A stretch of DNA of 5,782 nucleotides from Nitrospirota bacterium (GTDB lineage: Bacteria > Nitrospirota > Thermodesulfovibrionia > Thermodesulfovibrionales > JdFR-88): NCBI GenBank assembly GCA_021819985.1, contig JAKAEG010000214.1, positions 1-5,782 of the forward strand, read 5' to 3'. A program made the position numbers and the translations under genes. Position 1 is the stretch's first letter; each line of letters opens with the position of its first letter. The notes below the pieces were generated by a model that did no database searches, was not told where the DNA came from, and saw only the letters and a list, made by a program, of their open reading frames with translations. Below, in pieces: positions 4,869-5,782 of the stretch.

Positions 4869-4890
4869 AGGGGCGCTGCTTGCTGCGCCC
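4869..4890. repeat. GC-rich palindromic unit, REP-like
   Basis: AGGGGCGCTGCTTGCTGCGCCC has perfect GGGCGC/GCGCCC arms (4871-4876 and 4885-4890) around an 8-base interior that is itself nearly palindromic. Units of this kind are dispersed in many copies in some bacterial genomes between genes. It lies between the MBL-fold gene and the zinc-ribbon gene, 45 bp before the latter's start. On the plus strand it is followed by CATTTTTATC, so it could also act as a terminator in that direction. Copy number cannot be judged from one window. Confidence 0.45.
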
Positions 4891-5027
4891 GTCATTTTTA
4901 TCGTATTCGTAATCCTGGAAGGACATTAAAATACAAGACCTGATTCCCGGATTTGCAGTGTCTTTCCACTTTTATCCAGAGCGAATTACGTATGGTGTCC
5001 CTGGAATTCGTGGAAACGATGATTCAG
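4891..5027. other. Intergenic stretch without recognised gene
   Basis: Apart from a possible but disfavoured upstream start for the zinc-ribbon gene at 4926, I see no coding region, RNA gene or clear promoter here. With the flanking palindromic unit and the tandem repeat it makes a roughly 236-bp gap between the MBL-fold gene and the next gene. Confidence 0.5.
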
Positions 5028-5057
5028 AATGAGTACCGTTGTAATGAGTACCGTTGT
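5028..5057. repeat. Perfect 15-bp tandem duplication
   Basis: AATGAGTACCGTTGT occurs twice head to tail (5028-5042 and 5043-5057), ending three bases before the stop codon of the leftward MBL-fold gene. The match is exact, so the duplication is recent or maintained. It could be a slippage product, a mobile-element end or a protein-binding site. Confidence 0.8.
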
Positions 5058-5060
5058 TTT

Positions 5061-5782
5061 TTATTTGAGCTTTTTTAATAAAGCCTCAGCTTCTTTTTCT
5101 AAATACACTTCTGGTTGTCCGCTTGTCCCCTGAAACTGTATAAGAATATGGTGACCATTGCGCGTGCTCACTGAATATCGTTCTTCTTTTTGTCCATCAA
5201 TATAGACTTTTTGCCCTTTCGCGCCGTTCTCCGATTGATAAAATGAATCAACCTTGCCGTCTATTTCAGACAAATGCCTTTTCTCTGAAACAATAACCAA
5301 TCCCGGTTTATCATCTTTAATGGCCCTATAAAGATCCTCAGAAAAGCCAGATTCAAGCCCGTGATGGGGAGCAATCAAAATAGAGAGTCCATGCTTAGCG
5401 AGTAATGATTTCAACGAAGGCTGATTATCGGATTTTTCGTGCCATTTAGGGTGTAATGTGCTTTGTCTCCTATCAAAAATAGTAAAACGCTTTTCAAGTC
5501 CTTCACCTTCGTCTAAAAGGTGCTTGAAAGTATCCGGATTGATATCTCCCGGAATAAGTAGGGTATGGAAACCGTGGCGATAATAAATAACCAAGCTCAT
5601 GCCGTTCCCATATTCCTGATCATTATCTGGGAAGATATCATTGATGACGGGCGGCCTAACATAATAAAGACCGTATTCCACATTCGGTATGGATTTAGAG
5701 GAATTGTAGCAGATTGTTTGAAGCGGCAACGTCCGACCTTCATATAAAGATTTATAAATTTCTATATTGCTTTCACTGCCCT
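5061..5782 (-). CDS. Metallo-beta-lactamase-fold hydrolase (ComEC-like), 5' part beyond window
   Basis: The C-terminal 239 residues are present; the frame is open to the right edge, so an internal TTG at 5729 is not the real start. The pattern is that of the ComEC/Rec2-like metallo-beta-lactamase fold: a strand pair around NGMSLVIYYRHGFHTLLIPGDI, with the late metal-binding Asp in PGD, and LSILIAPHHGLESGFS, with the late metal-binding His. The HxHxDH motif would be upstream, outside the window. After this come a VIVSEK strand and a C-terminal strand-rich tail ending EAEALLKKLK. No membrane segment is visible, so it is a soluble relative rather than the ComEC channel. Such proteins can be nucleases or hydrolases and some occur in defence gene clusters; no partner is visible here. 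The gene is markedly more AT-rich than the left half of the window, consistent with acquisition by transfer. Confidence 0.8.
   Translation of the reverse strand, partial: GSESNIEIYKSLYEGRTLPLQTICYNSSKSIPNVEYGLYYVRPPVINDIFPDNDQEYGNGMSLVIYYRHGFHTLLIPGDINPDTFKHLLDEGEGLEKRFTIFDRRQSTLHPKWHEKSDNQPSLKSLLAKHGLSILIAPHHGLESGFSEDLYRAIKDDKPGLVIVSEKRHLSEIDGKVDSFYQSENGAKGQKVYIDGQKEERYSVSTRNGHHILIQFQGTSGQPEVYLEKEAEALLKKLK

Overview
The window is bacterial DNA with strong Shine-Dalgarno sites. It looks like accessory or mixed chromosomal DNA from an anaerobe-type bacterium. The pairing of a DUF3786 Fe-S protein, a THEP1-type NTPase, a ParM/StbA-type actin and a HigBA-type module is what I would expect in Desulfobacterota, Nitrospirota or related lineages, but the window has no marker gene that settles the taxonomy. 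Base composition changes along it: the left end is GC-rich, while the right-hand gene is clearly AT-rich.

Left block (1-1437): a ParM/StbA-like actin ATPase runs leftwards off the window. Divergent from it is an unrecognised, very basic 136-residue protein that looks DNA-binding. The 245-bp gap between them is highly structured. A 22-bp imperfect inverted repeat (713-734 and 794-815, 19 of 22 matching) encloses two direct repeats and a run of G-tracts, and two further palindromes follow on the right. I read this as a candidate segregation module of actin, adaptor or regulator, and centromere/operator. It is the most interesting part of the window. GC-rich and AT-rich hairpins close the block at its convergent end.

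Middle block (1438-2899): a small carboxymuconolactone decarboxylase-family protein is divergent from a methionine-R-sulfoxide reductase (msrB). msrB is followed 15 bp later by a THEP1-family NTPase, probably in one transcript. The MsrB has a single cysteine and lacks both zinc-site CxxC motifs.

Right block (3024-4824, all leftward): in transcription order it holds a small two-CxxC zinc-ribbon protein, a DUF3786 protein with an N-terminal 4Fe-4S motif, a HigB/RelE toxin remnant missing its N-terminal half, an intact HigA-type antitoxin, and a 54-residue two-helix membrane protein. The toxin remnant overlaps the DUF3786 stop codon, which suggests a deletion or insertion junction. A palindromic repeat-like unit lies upstream of the zinc-ribbon gene.

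Right end (5028-5782): the C-terminal part of an AT-rich ComEC-like metallo-beta-lactamase-fold protein enters from the right. Its stop codon is followed at once by a perfect 15-bp tandem duplication. No tRNA, rRNA, CRISPR array or complete insertion sequence was seen.
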